This document shows positions 41,997 through 50,617 of a stretch of 64,000 nucleotides of DNA, in pieces. The notes beneath the pieces are model-generated. The model did no database searches. It was given only the letters and a program-made list of their open reading frames with translations, and was not told the origin of the DNA. This DNA is from Streptomyces sp. NBC_01262 (GTDB lineage: Bacteria > Actinomycetota > Actinomycetes > Streptomycetales > Streptomycetaceae): positions 5,268,501 through 5,332,500 of the forward strand of contig NZ_CP108462.1 in NCBI RefSeq assembly GCF_036226365.1. Reading direction: 5' to 3'. Each line of letters begins with the position of its first letter. Position 1 is the first letter of the stretch. Position numbers and translations under genes: made by a program.

Positions 41997-42023
41997 TTAT
42001 CCACAATCGCTGAGTTGTCCACA
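41997..42023 (+). promoter_or_regulatory. Two DnaA boxes in tandem upstream of the Tad operon
   Basis: TTATCCACA (41997-42005) and TTGTCCACA (42015-42023) match the general and the Streptomyces-preferred DnaA box. They are in the same orientation with an 18-bp period. They lie about 110 bp upstream of the ssd-like gene. Confidence 0.65.
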
Positions 42024-42130
42024 GCCTCCGTTCAAGATCAACATTTTTCCCCGGACCGCTCGATCCTTTCCGTAGACGCCGCATCGGTGATGCATCTGAT
42101 GCGTACGGGACGGATGAGGGGGATGGGAAA

Positions 42131-43300
42131 GTGGCTGAATCATTCACAGGTGACCGCCGGACAGCCACCGCCGGTGTGCCGGGCGGACCGCTGATCGTCA
42201 CCGACGACGAGGCTCTCCTCGACGATCTGCTGAGGCTGTGCGCGGCGGCCGGAGCCCAGCCCGAGGTGGCCTTCGCGGCCCCGCCACGGGCCGGGAGCTG
42301 GGAGACCGCGCCACTGGTGCTGGTGGGTGCGGCCCGGGACGAGCGGGGTACCTGGGCCGCGCGGATCCGGCGGCTGCGCGGCGCGGGCCGGCGCGGCGGC
42401 GTACTGCTCGTAGGACGAGATCTCGACGACCCCGATGTGTGGCGGCAGGCCGTGGACATCGGAGCCGACCATGTGATCTTCCTGCCCGATGCCGAGAACT
42501 GGCTGGTCGACCGGATCGCCGACGCCGCGGAGGGCATCGGCGCCCCGGCCCTCACGGTCGGCGTCATCGGAGGCAGGGGCGGCGCCGGGGCCAGCACTCT
42601 GGCCTGCGCCCTCGCCGTCACCGCCGCCCGCTCCGGACGGCGGACCATGCTCGTCGACGCCGACCCGCTCGGCGGTGGCCTCGACGTCCTGCTCGGCGCG
42701 GAACGGGCCGGCGGGCTGCGCTGGCCCGACCTGGCCGAATCCCGCGGCAGGGTCAACAGCGGTGCCCTGGAGGAGGCGTTGCCCAGGGCGCACGCGCTGA
42801 GCGTGCTGAGCTGGGACCGCGGCGACGCCGTCGTCATCCCGCCGCAGGCCATGCGGTCGGTGATGGGCGCCGCCCGGCGGCGCGGCGGGGTGGTGGTCGT
42901 CGACCTGCCGCGCCGCGTCGACGAGGCTGTGACAGAGGCGCTGGCGCAGATCGATGTTGGGCTCCTGGTGGTCCCCGCCGAGCTGCGGGCCGTCGCGGCG
43001 GCGGGCCGGGTCGCCTCGCGGATCGGCATGGTCCTCAAGGACGTACGGGTCGTGGCCCGGGGCCCGTTCGGCTCCGGCTATCTCGGCGACGAGGCAATCG
43101 CCGGGCTCATCGGCCTCCCGCTCGCCGGGGAGCTGCCGCCCGAGCCCGGCCTGCCCGCCGCGCTGGACTGCGGCGACGCCCCCGGGGCCGACGGACGGGG
43201 ACCGCTGGCCCGTTTCTGCTCCGCCTTCCTGGCCGAGGCGCTGCCCGGCACCGGTACCGGCGGTTCCAACGGTTCCGGCGGCGGGAGCGTGGCCGCATGA
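42131..43300 (+). CDS. Ssd/CpaE-like septum-site/pilus ATPase homologue
   Basis: This 389-residue protein has a receiver-like N-terminus (about 20-135) and a MinD-like ATPase domain: TVGVIGGRGGAGASTLACAL, TMLVDADPLGGGLDVLLG, VVVDLPRR. The Walker A Lys is replaced (GGAGAST), as I recall for actinobacterial Ssd proteins, so ATP hydrolysis may be lost. CpaE-type proteins position Tad pili; mycobacterial Ssd affects septation. GTG 42131 starts the operon; its stop overlaps the TadA start (ATGA). Confidence 0.9.
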   Translation: MAESFTGDRRTATAGVPGGPLIVTDDEALLDDLLRLCAAAGAQPEVAFAAPPRAGSWETAPLVLVGAARDERGTWAARIRRLRGAGRRGGVLLVGRDLDDPDVWRQAVDIGADHVIFLPDAENWLVDRIADAAEGIGAPALTVGVIGGRGGAGASTLACALAVTAARSGRRTMLVDADPLGGGLDVLLGAERAGGLRWPDLAESRGRVNSGALEEALPRAHALSVLSWDRGDAVVIPPQAMRSVMGAARRRGGVVVVDLPRRVDEAVTEALAQIDVGLLVVPAELRAVAAAGRVASRIGMVLKDVRVVARGPFGSGYLGDEAIAGLIGLPLAGELPPEPGLPAALDCGDAPGADGRGPLARFCSAFLAEALPGTGTGGSNGSGGGSVAA

Positions 43301-44436
43301 GCGCCGAACTGCTGGACGCCGTACGGCTGCGCCTCGCGGCCTCCGGGGACGAGCCAACCCCGGCCGGCGTCGCCGCAGCGCTGCGCGCGCAGGGGCGGCT
43401 GCTGGGCGACACCGAGGTGCTGGGGGTCGTCACCGCCCTGCGGTCCGAGATCGTCGGCGCCGGGCCGCTGGAACCACTGCTCGCCGAACCCGAGGTCACC
43501 GACGTCCTGGTCAACGGACCCGACGAGGTGTGGGTCGACCGCGGCGCGGGACTTGAACGGACCGGCGTCCGCTTCAAGGACGCCGCCGCGGTGCGGCGGC
43601 TGGCCCAGCGGCTCGCCACCTCCGCGGGCCGCCGGCTCGACGACGCCCGCCCCTGGGTCGACGCCCGGCTCCCCGACGGCACCCGGCTGCACGCCGTGCT
43701 GCCGCCGGTCGTGGTCGGCGCCCCCTGCCTGTCGCTCCGTGTCGTACGGACCAGGGCCTTCACCCTCGACGAGCTCATCGCGGCCGGCAGCATGGACCCG
43801 GCGACCGCCTCGGTGCTGCGGGCCGTGCTGGACGCCCGGCTGTCCTTCGTCGTCTCGGGCGGCACGGGCTGCGGCAAGACCACGCTGCTGAGCTGTCTGC
43901 TCGGCCTGGTCGCCCCCGGCGAACGGATCGTGCTCGCCGAGGACTCGGCGGAGCTGCGCCCGCGTCACCCGCATGTCGTACGGCTGGAGACCCGCCCCGC
44001 GAACCAGGAGGGCATGGGCCTGGTCACCCTCCGGGATCTCGTCCGCCAGGCCCTGCGCATGCGGCCGGACCGGCTGGTCGTCGGCGAGGTACGAGGACCC
44101 GAGGTGACGGATCTGCTGGCCGCGCTCAACACCGGCCACGAAGGCGGCTGCGGCACCGTGCACGCCAACGCGGCGGGCGATGTCCCGGCCCGGCTGGAAG
44201 CCCTCGGATCCACCGCCGGGCTCGACCGGGCCGCGCTGCACAGCCAGTTGGCGGCCGCGCTGTCCGTGGTGGTGCACCTGGCGCGGGACCGCTCGGGGCG
44301 GCGCCGGGTCGCCGAGATCCATGTCCTGGAACGGGGCCGGGACGGCCTCGTGGGCACCGTCCCGGCCGTGCTGGGCACCGAACGCGGCCCGGGCTGGGCG
44401 CGGTTGGCGGCACTGTGCGAACGGGGAGGCGCGTGA
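43297..44436 (+). CDS. TadA/CpaF pilus assembly ATPase
   Basis: This 379-residue type II/IV secretion ATPase shows VVSGGTGCGKTTLLSCLLG (Walker A), VLAEDSAEL (Asp box), RLVVGEVRGPEV (Walker B) and GHEGGCGTVHAN (His box). The N-terminal domain has EVTDVLVNGPDEVWVDR. It powers pilin assembly or disassembly at the cytoplasmic membrane. It is coupled to the gene before (ATGA); its stop overlaps or abuts the TadB start. Confidence 0.95.
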   Translation: MSAELLDAVRLRLAASGDEPTPAGVAAALRAQGRLLGDTEVLGVVTALRSEIVGAGPLEPLLAEPEVTDVLVNGPDEVWVDRGAGLERTGVRFKDAAAVRRLAQRLATSAGRRLDDARPWVDARLPDGTRLHAVLPPVVVGAPCLSLRVVRTRAFTLDELIAAGSMDPATASVLRAVLDARLSFVVSGGTGCGKTTLLSCLLGLVAPGERIVLAEDSAELRPRHPHVVRLETRPANQEGMGLVTLRDLVRQALRMRPDRLVVGEVRGPEVTDLLAALNTGHEGGCGTVHANAAGDVPARLEALGSTAGLDRAALHSQLAAALSVVVHLARDRSGRRRVAEIHVLERGRDGLVGTVPAVLGTERGPGWARLAALCERGGA

Positions 44437-45320
44437 TGACCGCGCAGGTGCAGGTGGCGTTCGCGGCGGCGCTGTGCGCGGGCGGGGCCGCGTGGGTGGT
44501 GGGCGGGCGGGACGATGCGCTGCGGCGGGCACGGGTGATCTTCGGCGGCGACGCGCCACCGGCCCCGCATCCTGCACTGCTCGGCTCGCTGCGGTCCGCC
44601 GTGGACCGCTTCGGCTGGCAGCTCGGCCGCGAAGTGCTTTGCCTGCCCGCCGGGTTGCTGCTCGCGCTGCTCGCCGGGTCCGTTCTGCCGGCCCTGGCCG
44701 GGGCGGCCGCGGTGCCGCTGGCCGGACGGTGGCTGCGGGCCCGTGAGCGGGAGGCGGCGGTCGAGCGGTGTGCCGTCGCGGTGACCGTGCTCTGCTCGGC
44801 CCTGGCTGGCGACCTGCGGGCGGGGCTTGCCCCGCATGCCGCGCTCGCCGGTGCGCTGCGGCGCGAGAGCTGGCCGGACCGCCCGGAACTGGCCGACGCG
44901 GCACTGCCGTTGCTGGCCGCCGCCAGGTTCGGGGGCGATGTGCCCGCCGCGCTGCGGTCCGCCGCCGGCCAGGCGGGGGCGGAAGGACTGGCGGGCCTGG
45001 CCGCGTGCTGGCAGGTCGCCGTGGACGGCGGCGCCGGTCTGGCCGACGGCCTGGATCGCGTCGCCGCCGTCCTGCGGGCCGAGCACGACCAGCGGGACGA
45101 CCTGCGGGCACAACTGGCCGGGCCCCGCTCCACCGCCGCGATGCTCGCCCTGCTTCCCGCCCTCGGCGTCCTCCTCGGCACCGGCTTCGGCGCCGACCCC
45201 CTCCGGATTCTCCTGCACACACCGGCCGGCCTGGCCTGCCTGCTCGCCGGCGGCCTTCTGGAGTGGGCGGGGCTCGCCTGGACCAGCCGGATCGCACGGT
45301 CGGCGGAGGGCACGTCATGA
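44436..45320 (+). CDS. TadB-like pilus assembly membrane protein
   Basis: This 294-residue type II secretion F-domain protein has N-terminal helices, a cytoplasmic segment with AVTVLCSALAGDLRAGLAPH and DGLDRVAAVLRAEHDQRDDL, then two C-terminal helices (MLALLPALGVLLGTGFG). ATG 44436 is chosen for the GGAGG 6 bp upstream; GTG 44433 is three bases earlier. The end overlaps tadC by ATGA. Confidence 0.88.
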   Translation: MTAQVQVAFAAALCAGGAAWVVGGRDDALRRARVIFGGDAPPAPHPALLGSLRSAVDRFGWQLGREVLCLPAGLLLALLAGSVLPALAGAAAVPLAGRWLRAREREAAVERCAVAVTVLCSALAGDLRAGLAPHAALAGALRRESWPDRPELADAALPLLAAARFGGDVPAALRSAAGQAGAEGLAGLAACWQVAVDGGAGLADGLDRVAAVLRAEHDQRDDLRAQLAGPRSTAAMLALLPALGVLLGTGFGADPLRILLHTPAGLACLLAGGLLEWAGLAWTSRIARSAEGTS

Positions 45321-46099
45321 ACAGCGGCCTCGTCGCATCCGTCCACAGCCTGGGGATTGTGCTGCTCGTCTGCGTGGCCGGTCTCTGCGCCGCCGGTGAG
45401 GTGCTCGGCGCCCGGCGTGAGCGCGCCGCCTGGCGACGCCTCCAGCGGCTGACCGGGCGGCCGCCCGGGCGTACGTCGGCACCGGCGCTGTTCCGGCTCC
45501 CGGAGGCGCTGCGGACCTGGCTGCCGGTCGCCGGGGCCGGACTGGGGGCGGCGGTCCTGGTCGGCGGCCTGCCAGGCTGTGTCGCGGGAGCCGGCGCCGC
45601 CTACGGCATACGGCGCTGGCAGCGCCGCCTTCGGCTGCGCCCGGCCGCCGAGCGGTCGGCCGACGAAGCCCGGCAGCTCCCGCTCGCCGCCGACCTCATA
45701 GCGGCCTGCCTGGCCGCCGGGGCCGGTCCCCGTGAGGCTGCCGACGCGGTCGGCCGCTCCCTCGGCGGTCCGCTGGGCCAGGCGCTCACGCGCATCGCGG
45801 CCGAGCTCCGCCTCGGTGGCGACCCGGCTGCCTGCTGGGGCCGCCTCGGCTCCCACGACCTGGGGCGCTGTCTCGAACGCGCCTCCTCCACAGGCATCCC
45901 GCCGGTCAGCGAGGTCTCCCGCCTCGCCGCGGGCTACCGCGCGGAGCGCTCCCGCGCCGCGCTCGCCCGCGCCCGCCGGGCCGCCGTCCTGGCCACGGCC
46001 CCGCTGGGGCTGTGCTTCCTGCCGGCCTTCCTGCTCATCGGGGTCGCCCCCGTGGTCATGGGCCTGGCGGGGTCGATCATCGCCGCCGATTTCATCTGA
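45317..46099 (+). CDS. TadC-like pilus assembly membrane protein
   Basis: This 260-residue T2SSF-domain protein is paralogous to TadB: LPLAADLIAACLAAGAGPRE AADAV, LGGDPAACWGRLGSHDLGRC, and a C-terminal helix pair (LGLCFLPAFLLIGVAPVVMG). An N-terminal helix (GIVLLVCVAGLCAAGEVLG) anchors it. TadB and TadC form the inner-membrane platform for TadA. ATG 45317 overlaps the TadB stop. Confidence 0.88.
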   Translation: MNSGLVASVHSLGIVLLVCVAGLCAAGEVLGARRERAAWRRLQRLTGRPPGRTSAPALFRLPEALRTWLPVAGAGLGAAVLVGGLPGCVAGAGAAYGIRRWQRRLRLRPAAERSADEARQLPLAADLIAACLAAGAGPREAADAVGRSLGGPLGQALTRIAAELRLGGDPAACWGRLGSHDLGRCLERASSTGIPPVSEVSRLAAGYRAERSRAALARARRAAVLATAPLGLCFLPAFLLIGVAPVVMGLAGSIIAADFI

Positions 46100-46116
46100 G
46101 CGAAGGGAAATCCACC

Positions 46117-46338
46117 ATGTCCGTCCGACTCCTCGAACGACTTGTCAAACGCCCCCTCAAGCGACTCCTCGGCCGACTTCGGGTCACCGGCGAGGCCGGG
46201 ATGACGACCGCCGAGTACGCCGTCGGCACGCTCGCCGCCTGCGGCTTCGCGGCGGTGCTCTACAAGGTCGTGACCAGCGGCGTCGTCAGCTCGGCGCTGA
46301 GCGGCCTGATCAAGCGAGCCCTCGATGCGGGCTTCTGA
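46117..46338 (+). CDS. DUF4244 prepilin-like protein (Flp pilin candidate)
   Basis: This 73-residue protein has a long basic leader ending in G28, then MTTAEYAVGTLAACGFAAVL, a hydrophobic helix with Glu at +5: the type IV/Flp prepilin cleavage pattern. It is the most likely major pilin. Its leader (about 28 residues, Arg/Lys/Leu-rich) is longer than that of classic Flp pilins. GAAGGGA precedes ATG 46117. Confidence 0.9.
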   Translation: MSVRLLERLVKRPLKRLLGRLRVTGEAGMTTAEYAVGTLAACGFAAVLYKVVTSGVVSSALSGLIKRALDAGF

Positions 46339-46651
46339 CCGCGGCTATGTCACCGCCGAGGCGGCGACCGTCATCCCGACCCTGCTGCTCGTGGCAGCGG
46401 TGCTGCTCTGGGGGCTGGCTGCCGCCGCAGCGCAGATCCGCTGCATCGACGCCGCCCGGGCCGGGGCCCGTGCCGCGGCGCGGGCCGAGCCCGACTCGGC
46501 TGCGCTGGCCGCGGCCCGTTCCGCCGCCCCGCGCGACGCGGCCGTGACCCTCGACCGTGACGGCGACTTCGTCCGGGTCCGAGTCATGGCCCGGGAGGCG
46601 GCGCTCACCCTCCGGGGCGAGGCCACGGCTCTTGCGGAGCGGCAGCCATGA
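46325..46651 (+). CDS. TadE-like minor pseudopilin
   Basis: This 108-residue protein has RGYVTAEAATVIPTLLLVAA with G7 and Glu at +5, consistent with a TadE-type prepilin, and then a soluble domain (IRCIDAARAGARAAAR, FVRVRVMAREA). It overlaps the pilin gene by 14 bp and the following gene by ATGA, so the set is co-translated. Confidence 0.88.
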   Translation: MRASDRGYVTAEAATVIPTLLLVAAVLLWGLAAAAAQIRCIDAARAGARAAARAEPDSAALAAARSAAPRDAAVTLDRDGDFVRVRVMAREAALTLRGEATALAERQP

Positions 46652-46968
46652 CCACCGCCCGCCGCGATCGCGGTTCGGCCACTGTCTGGGGCGTCCTGCT
46701 GACAACCCTGCTCTGCGCCGCCGCCGCTGCGTTTCTGACCCTTGGTCACGCCCTGGCTTCCCGCCACCGTGCGGGCGCCGCAGCCGACTTGGCGGCCCTT
46801 GCCGCCGCCGACCATGCGCTCGACGGCCAGGCCGCCGCCTGTGCCCTGGCCGCGCGGGTCGCTGCGGCGCAGGGTGCGCGGCTGGTGCGCTGCGCCGTGG
46901 TCGGGGAGGTCGCCGATCTCACGACGGCCGTCGGCCCGGCCTCGGTGCGGGCGAGGGCGGGGCCGTAG
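46648..46968 (+). CDS. TadG-like (Rv3654c-type) secreted helical protein
   Basis: A 106-residue protein with RGSATVWGVLLTTLLCAAAA then HRAGAAADLAALAAADHALDG and two Cys residues. It resembles the actinobacterial Rv3654c-like Flp-associated protein; the helix after Gly lacks the +5 Glu. ATG 46648 overlaps the TadE stop. It is the last gene of the Tad cluster, convergent with the helicase gene. Confidence 0.82.
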   Translation: MTTARRDRGSATVWGVLLTTLLCAAAAAFLTLGHALASRHRAGAAADLAALAAADHALDGQAAACALAARVAAAQGARLVRCAVVGEVADLTTAVGPASVRARAGP

Positions 46969-46988
46969 GGGGTGGCCGGCGTGGGCCG

Positions 46989-49337
46989 TCAGGCCAGGAG
47001 CGCGTTCAGGACCCGCACCGCCGCCGCCTTGTCCAGCGGGTCGTTCCCGTTGCCGCACTTGGGGGACTGGACACAGGACGGGCACCCGAAGTCGCACTCG
47101 CAGGAGGCGATCGCCTCGCGTGTGGCGGTGAGCCAGGCGCGGGCCGTGTGGAAGGCCCGTTCGGCGAAGCCCGCACCGCCGGGGTGGCCGTCGTAGACGA
47201 AGACGGTCGGGAGGCCGGTGTCGGGGTGGAGGGCGATGGAGACGCCGCCGATGTCCCAGCGGTCGCAGGTGGCGAAGAGAGGCAGCAGCCCGATGGAGGC
47301 GTGCTCGGCGGCGTGAAGGGCGCCGGGGAGCTCCTCGGGGTGGATGTCGGCGGCGTCGAGCTGGGCGTCGGTCATGGTCCACCAGACGGCCCGGGTGCGC
47401 AGCGTGCGCGGGGGGAGGTCGAGCTTGGTCTCGCCGAGGACCTCGCCGGTGATGAGCCGGCGTCGCAGATAGGAGACGACTTGATTGGTGACTTCGACGG
47501 AGCCGAAGCAGAGGCGGGCGTCGCCCCAGGATTCCTCCTGGTCGACGTCGAGGACGGACACCGACACCGTGTCGCGGGCCATCGTCGAGTAGGAGGGCTC
47601 GGCGGCCTCGACGAGGGCGACGGCGTCCTCCAGATCGAGCCGGCGCACCAGATAGGTGCGGCCCTGGTGCAGGTGGACCGCTCCCTCGTGCACCGTCGCA
47701 TGCGCGGCGGAGGCGTCGACCGTGCCGAGCAGCCGCCCGGTGCCGGCTTCGACGACGCGGACGGGGCGGCCGCCGCCGCCCCGGATGTCGGTGAGGTCGG
47801 CGGCGCGCTCGCGGCGGGTCCAGTACCAGCCGCCGGCCCGTCGGCGCAGCAGGCCGCGCTGCTCCAACTGGCCCACCAGACCGGCGGCCTCGGGACCGAA
47901 GAGTTTGAGATCGGCCTCGACGAGCGGAAGCTCCGCCGCGGCCGCGCACAGGTGCGGGGCGAGGACGTACGGGTTGTCGGGGTCGAGCACGGTGGACTCG
48001 ACGGGGCGCTGGAAGAGCGCTTCCGGGTGGTGGACGAGATACGTGTCCAAGGGGTCGTCGCGGGCGATGAGGACGGCCAGGGCGCCCTGGCCGCCGCGCC
48101 CGGCGCGGCCCGCCTGCTGCCACAGGGAGGCCCGCGTACCGGGGTAGCCCGCCAGGAGGACGGCATCGAGCCCGGAGACGTCCACGCCCAGCTCCAGGGC
48201 CGTTGTGGAGGCCAGCCCGAGGAGCCGGCCGTCGTGCAGGTCGCGCTCGATGGCGCGGCGTTCCTCGGGGAGGTAGCCGCCGCGATAGGCGCCGACCCGG
48301 CTCGGCAGGGAGGCGTCCACCTCCGCCAGCCGCTCCTTCGCGATGACCGACACCAGCTCGGCGCCCCGCCGGGAGCGTACGAAGGCGACCGTACGGGTGC
48401 CCTGCACCACCAGGTCGGTGAGCAGGTCAGCGGCCTCGGCGACGGCCGTACGCCGCACCGGCGCGCCGCGCTCGCCGCTGAGCTCGGTCAGCGGGGGCTC
48501 CCAGAGGGCGAAGGCGAGCTCGCCGCGTGGGGAGGCGTCGTCGGTCACCTCGACGACCGGGACTCCGGTGAGCCGTCCGGCGGCCTCGGCGGGGTCCGAG
48601 GCGGTGGCGGAGGCCAGCAGGAAGACCGGATCGGAGCCGTAGCGGGCGCACAGCCGCCGCAGCCGCCGCAGCACCTGGGCGACGTGCGAGCCGAAGACCC
48701 CGCGGTAGGTGTGGCACTCGTCGATCACGACATAGCGCAGCGCCCGCAGGAAGGAGGACCACCGGGCGTGCCCCGGCAGGATGCCCAGGTGCAGCATGTC
48801 GGGGTTGGTCAGGACGTACGTGGCGTACTGGCGGACCCACTCCCGCTCCTCAACGGGCGTGTCGCCGTCGTAGACCGCCGCGCGCACCGCCGTGCCCAGC
48901 GGGGCGGCCAGGGAGGCCACAGCGCGCCTCTGATCGGCCGCCAGGGCCTTCGTGGGCGCCAGGTACAGCGCGGTGGCCCCACGGCCGTTCGGAGCCTGTG
49001 AGCCGTCCAGCAGGGCGCTGAGCACTGGCACCTGATACGCGAGCGACTTGCCGGAAGCGGTACCCGTGGCGACCACGACGGACTCGTTGCCGATAGCGTG
49101 TGAGGCGACGCGTGCCTGGTGCTCCCAGGGGCGCTCGATGCCTGCCGTCCGAACGGCTTCGATCACTTCATTACGGATCTGATCAGGCCAATCGGCATGG
49201 CGGCCGACCCTTGCGGGCAAGTGCTCCGTATGGGTGATGCGCGCGGCCCTGCCTGCCCCCGTGGCGAGCCGCTCAAGGAGGACGCGGGGGGAAGGGCGGC
49301 CGTGCGCCGACTGCGGAAGATCGTGGGCCATCGGCAC
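46989..49337 (-). CDS. YprA/MrfA-type superfamily 2 helicase with DUF1998
   Basis: This 782-residue protein has motif I VATGTASGKSLAYQVP, DEAH-like box VIDECHTYRG, SATASDP, and QQAGRAGRGGQGALAV. A C-terminal DUF1998 domain has four Cys (SCECDFGCPSCVQSPKCG). MrfA in Bacillus is a 3'-5' helicase for mitomycin C lesion repair, and the DUF1998 Cys set is essential there. The nuclease partner MrfB is not nearby. GTG 49337 lacks an SD; ATG 49331 is an equal alternative. Confidence 0.94.
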   Translation of the reverse strand: MPMAHDLPQSAHGRPSPRVLLERLATGAGRAARITHTEHLPARVGRHADWPDQIRNEVIEAVRTAGIERPWEHQARVASHAIGNESVVVATGTASGKSLAYQVPVLSALLDGSQAPNGRGATALYLAPTKALAADQRRAVASLAAPLGTAVRAAVYDGDTPVEEREWVRQYATYVLTNPDMLHLGILPGHARWSSFLRALRYVVIDECHTYRGVFGSHVAQVLRRLRRLCARYGSDPVFLLASATASDPAEAAGRLTGVPVVEVTDDASPRGELAFALWEPPLTELSGERGAPVRRTAVAEAADLLTDLVVQGTRTVAFVRSRRGAELVSVIAKERLAEVDASLPSRVGAYRGGYLPEERRAIERDLHDGRLLGLASTTALELGVDVSGLDAVLLAGYPGTRASLWQQAGRAGRGGQGALAVLIARDDPLDTYLVHHPEALFQRPVESTVLDPDNPYVLAPHLCAAAAELPLVEADLKLFGPEAAGLVGQLEQRGLLRRRAGGWYWTRRERAADLTDIRGGGGRPVRVVEAGTGRLLGTVDASAAHATVHEGAVHLHQGRTYLVRRLDLEDAVALVEAAEPSYSTMARDTVSVSVLDVDQEESWGDARLCFGSVEVTNQVVSYLRRRLITGEVLGETKLDLPPRTLRTRAVWWTMTDAQLDAADIHPEELPGALHAAEHASIGLLPLFATCDRWDIGGVSIALHPDTGLPTVFVYDGHPGGAGFAERAFHTARAWLTATREAIASCECDFGCPSCVQSPKCGNGNDPLDKAAAVRVLNALLA

Positions 49338-49466
49338 TCAGTGTGTCACTGGCATGACGGACAATCGCCGTAAGGCGTCGTGCACGCCCGCTGGTAAGTG
49401 ATTGAATGCCAACGCGGCTGCCGATCCATGGGGGGCGACCGCTCGATGCAAGGTGCTGGAGGATCC

Positions 49467-49808
49467 GTGGACCTGTCCCTGTCGACTCGAACCGTTGGCG
49501 ACCGTACGGTCGTCGAGGTCGGCGGCGAGATTGATGTGTACACCGCGCCCAAGCTGCGTGAGCAGCTGGTCGAGCTCGTGAACGACGGTAGTTATCACCT
49601 GGTTGTGGACATGGAGGGAGTCGACTTCCTCGATTCCACCGGTCTGGGTGTGCTCGTCGGCGGGCTCAAGCGGGTTCGTGCGCATGAAGGCTCGCTTCGC
49701 CTGGTGTGCAACCAGGAGCGCATTCTTAAGATTTTCCGGATTACCGGCCTGACCAAGGTGTTTCCCATCCACACCTCGGTCGACGAGGCCGTAGCGGCGA
49801 CCGACTGA
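49467..49808 (+). CDS. bldG: Anti-anti-sigma factor BldG
   Basis: This 113-residue STAS protein is MDLSLSTRTVGDRTVVEVGG-type, with the phosphorylatable Ser57 in DFLDSTGLGVLVGG. It matches BldG, essential for aerial hyphae and antibiotic production in S. coelicolor. The frame is open to 49398, but GTG 49467 has GGAGG 5 bp upstream and gives the known start. The gene after it encodes its cognate anti-sigma protein, about 95 bp downstream. Confidence 0.97.
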   Translation: MDLSLSTRTVGDRTVVEVGGEIDVYTAPKLREQLVELVNDGSYHLVVDMEGVDFLDSTGLGVLVGGLKRVRAHEGSLRLVCNQERILKIFRITGLTKVFPIHTSVDEAVAATD

Positions 49809-49902
49809 CCCGGCCGATCGCCGTACACACGCGGGGCGCCGGGCGAACAATGACGCCGCCCGGGCCCCCGTTATGCCCGCCCATAGGCACGAGGGGGAGG
49901 CC

Positions 49903-50349
49903 ATGCCCACCGTAGAACTGCTCTTCAGCGCTCTGCCGGAGCACGTCCGTACTGCACGGCTTGTTGCGGCGGCGGTAGCGCGCAGGGCGGGGGTGGACGA
50001 GGCCGTCCTCGACGAGGTCCGGCTCGCCGTGGGCGAAGCGTGCAGCCGGGCCGTCGGACTGCACCGCAGCAGCGGTGTGGACACGCCGGTGCGGGTGTTG
50101 CTGACCGAGGACGAGAAGAAGTTCTCCATCTCGGTCGGCGACGAAGTCCCGGTGGACGGCGCGGCGGTCCAGGCCGCCGTTCCTTCGGCGCGCCCGGAGT
50201 CCTCGCCGGACGAGGCCGAGACCACCGAGGCCGAGGACGAGGGACAGATGGGCCTTGCCGTCATCAGCGGCCTGGTCGATGACGTCGAGGTCATCGACGG
50301 CGAGAACGGCGGCCTGATCCGCATGACCTGGCCGACGACGGCCCCGTGA
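49903..50349 (+). CDS. Anti-sigma factor with HATPase fold, partner of BldG
   Basis: This 148-residue protein has a shortened GHKL fold: LDEVRLAVGEACSRAVGLHR (N-box-like), FSISVGDEVPVDG and MGLAVISGLVDDVEVIDGEN (G2-like). An acidic insert (about 105-120, DEAETTEAEDEG) is unusual. Downstream of bldG this is the expected SCO3548-type anti-sigma. ATG 49903 follows GAGGGGGAGG, with short spacing. It binds BldG by family analogy. Confidence 0.9.
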   Translation: MPTVELLFSALPEHVRTARLVAAAVARRAGVDEAVLDEVRLAVGEACSRAVGLHRSSGVDTPVRVLLTEDEKKFSISVGDEVPVDGAAVQAAVPSARPESSPDEAETTEAEDEGQMGLAVISGLVDDVEVIDGENGGLIRMTWPTTAP

Positions 50350-50410
50350 CGACGACGGCTCCGTGACGACGACCGCCCCGTAACCCGGTCGGCCGAGCCG
50401 ACCTGCGCCT

Positions 50411-50474
50411 GCACCATTCACCGTTTACGGTGAAATTTATGGTGCGGGCGCTTTGCTATAGGCCCCCTGGGGCC
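50411..50474. promoter_or_regulatory. Large dyad upstream of the pyrophosphatase gene
   Basis: TTCACCGTTTACGGTGAA (50417-50434) is a perfect 8-bp dyad around TT, nested within outer arms GCACCA and TGGTGC (50411-50416, 50440-50445). A second palindrome, GGCCCCCTGGGGCC, lies at 50461-50474. Either may terminate the anti-sigma transcript or act as operator; the first is AT-richer than its surroundings. Confidence 0.5.
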
Positions 50475-50617
50475 GAAAAACGGCTCCTGCGCCCTGTTTT
50501 GATCTAGTTCGGCTCCCTACAATCCGTCCACGTCTTTGCTCAGCAGTTCGCCTGAGCGCAGCGGCGGTCGTAGTCGCAGGAGCCGCGCGCCCATGTGCCA
50601 AACGTCAAGGAGGACGA

